A model generated the notes under the pieces. That model did not search any database. It was not told the DNA's origin and was given only the letters and a program-made list of their open reading frames with translations. Source: Lepidonotus clava (taxonomy: Eukaryota > Annelida > Polychaeta > Phyllodocida > Polynoidae). From it: a stretch of DNA of 64,000 bases. The position numbers and the translations under genes are program-made. Positions 63,710-64,000 of this stretch are shown piece after piece (the first letter of the stretch is position 1; every line of letters begins with the position of its first letter). The DNA is taken from positions 26,951,927 to 27,015,926 of the forward strand of contig OW387136.1 in the NCBI GenBank assembly GCA_936440205.1, read 5' to 3'.

Positions 63710-64000
63710 GTAGGACATAAGAGATAATGTGTTACAAGCATATCTTTCATTCACAGCCCGATATCTATTTCGAGCATTTATTATAATGTAGTTTTTTCGG
63801 GAAGTTGTTCATGGCAGTTTTTGTAACAGCCAACAATTTAAGCTTGCAGATGTAAGCGATTTTTTTTTTAGCTTCACCATCCTAGGAAAAAAAAATCAAA
63901 ACGATCATGTCTACCTCGCCCTTTTACGATATTTTATGATAAAGAGAATTTTCCCGATTTACAGTTTCTGATTAGCCACCCCCCCCCCCCCCGGACCCAT
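63710..64000. other. Start of the next Cdk8 intron
   Basis: A GTAGGA donor follows the SDYQ codons. The remaining 291 bases are AT-rich intron ending in a run of C near the window edge. The last Cdk8 exon or exons are outside. Confidence 0.7.

Overview
The window is animal nuclear DNA. Two host genes with many introns read on the + strand, each with GT-AG introns: a complete GDP-L-fucose synthase gene (9 exons, about 40.95-46.48 kb) and the first 12 recognised exons of the Mediator kinase gene Cdk8 (49.84-63.71 kb, running off the right edge). The single CDK8/19-type kinase, dense small repeats, palindromic DNA transposons, a tRNA-derived SINE and a Polinton all suit an invertebrate. I cannot name the species from sequence alone.

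The left 28 kb is dominated by one large Polinton/Maverick (adintovirus-like) element. Its coding part spans about 4.8-26.5 kb, nearly all on the - strand. The recognisable set is an adenain-type cysteine protease, a double-jelly-roll-type major capsid protein, a small basic glycine-rich core-like protein, an A32-type packaging ATPase, a retrovirus-type integrase, a PC4-like ssDNA-binding protein, a protein-primed family B DNA polymerase and a penton-like minor capsid protein. The core frames are long and open, so the element looks whole and young; I saw no obvious break in the core genes. I could not find its terminal inverted repeats. Its right arm is less ordinary: a RING-like protein, several unrecognised ORFs, a + strand spliced gene for a mucin-like single-pass membrane protein, and a protein made of two death domains. 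Together they suggest a host-interaction module.

The Polinton is bracketed on both sides, in the same orientation, by copies of one TACGTGGTG-rich repeat. It therefore probably landed inside a repeat array.

From 28.4 to 40.9 kb I see no host gene. The stretch holds nested small transposons, minisatellites, a long inverted pair of dispersed repeats, and a tRNA-derived SINE with a clear 14-bp target duplication whose empty site survives in the other repeat copy.

From 40.9 kb onward the two host genes lie in tandem, about 3.4 kb apart. Their introns carry palindromic MITEs, a hammerhead-ribozyme-like motif of the kind found in Penelope-like elements, and a diverged tandem duplication. One Cdk8 intron uses a GC donor.
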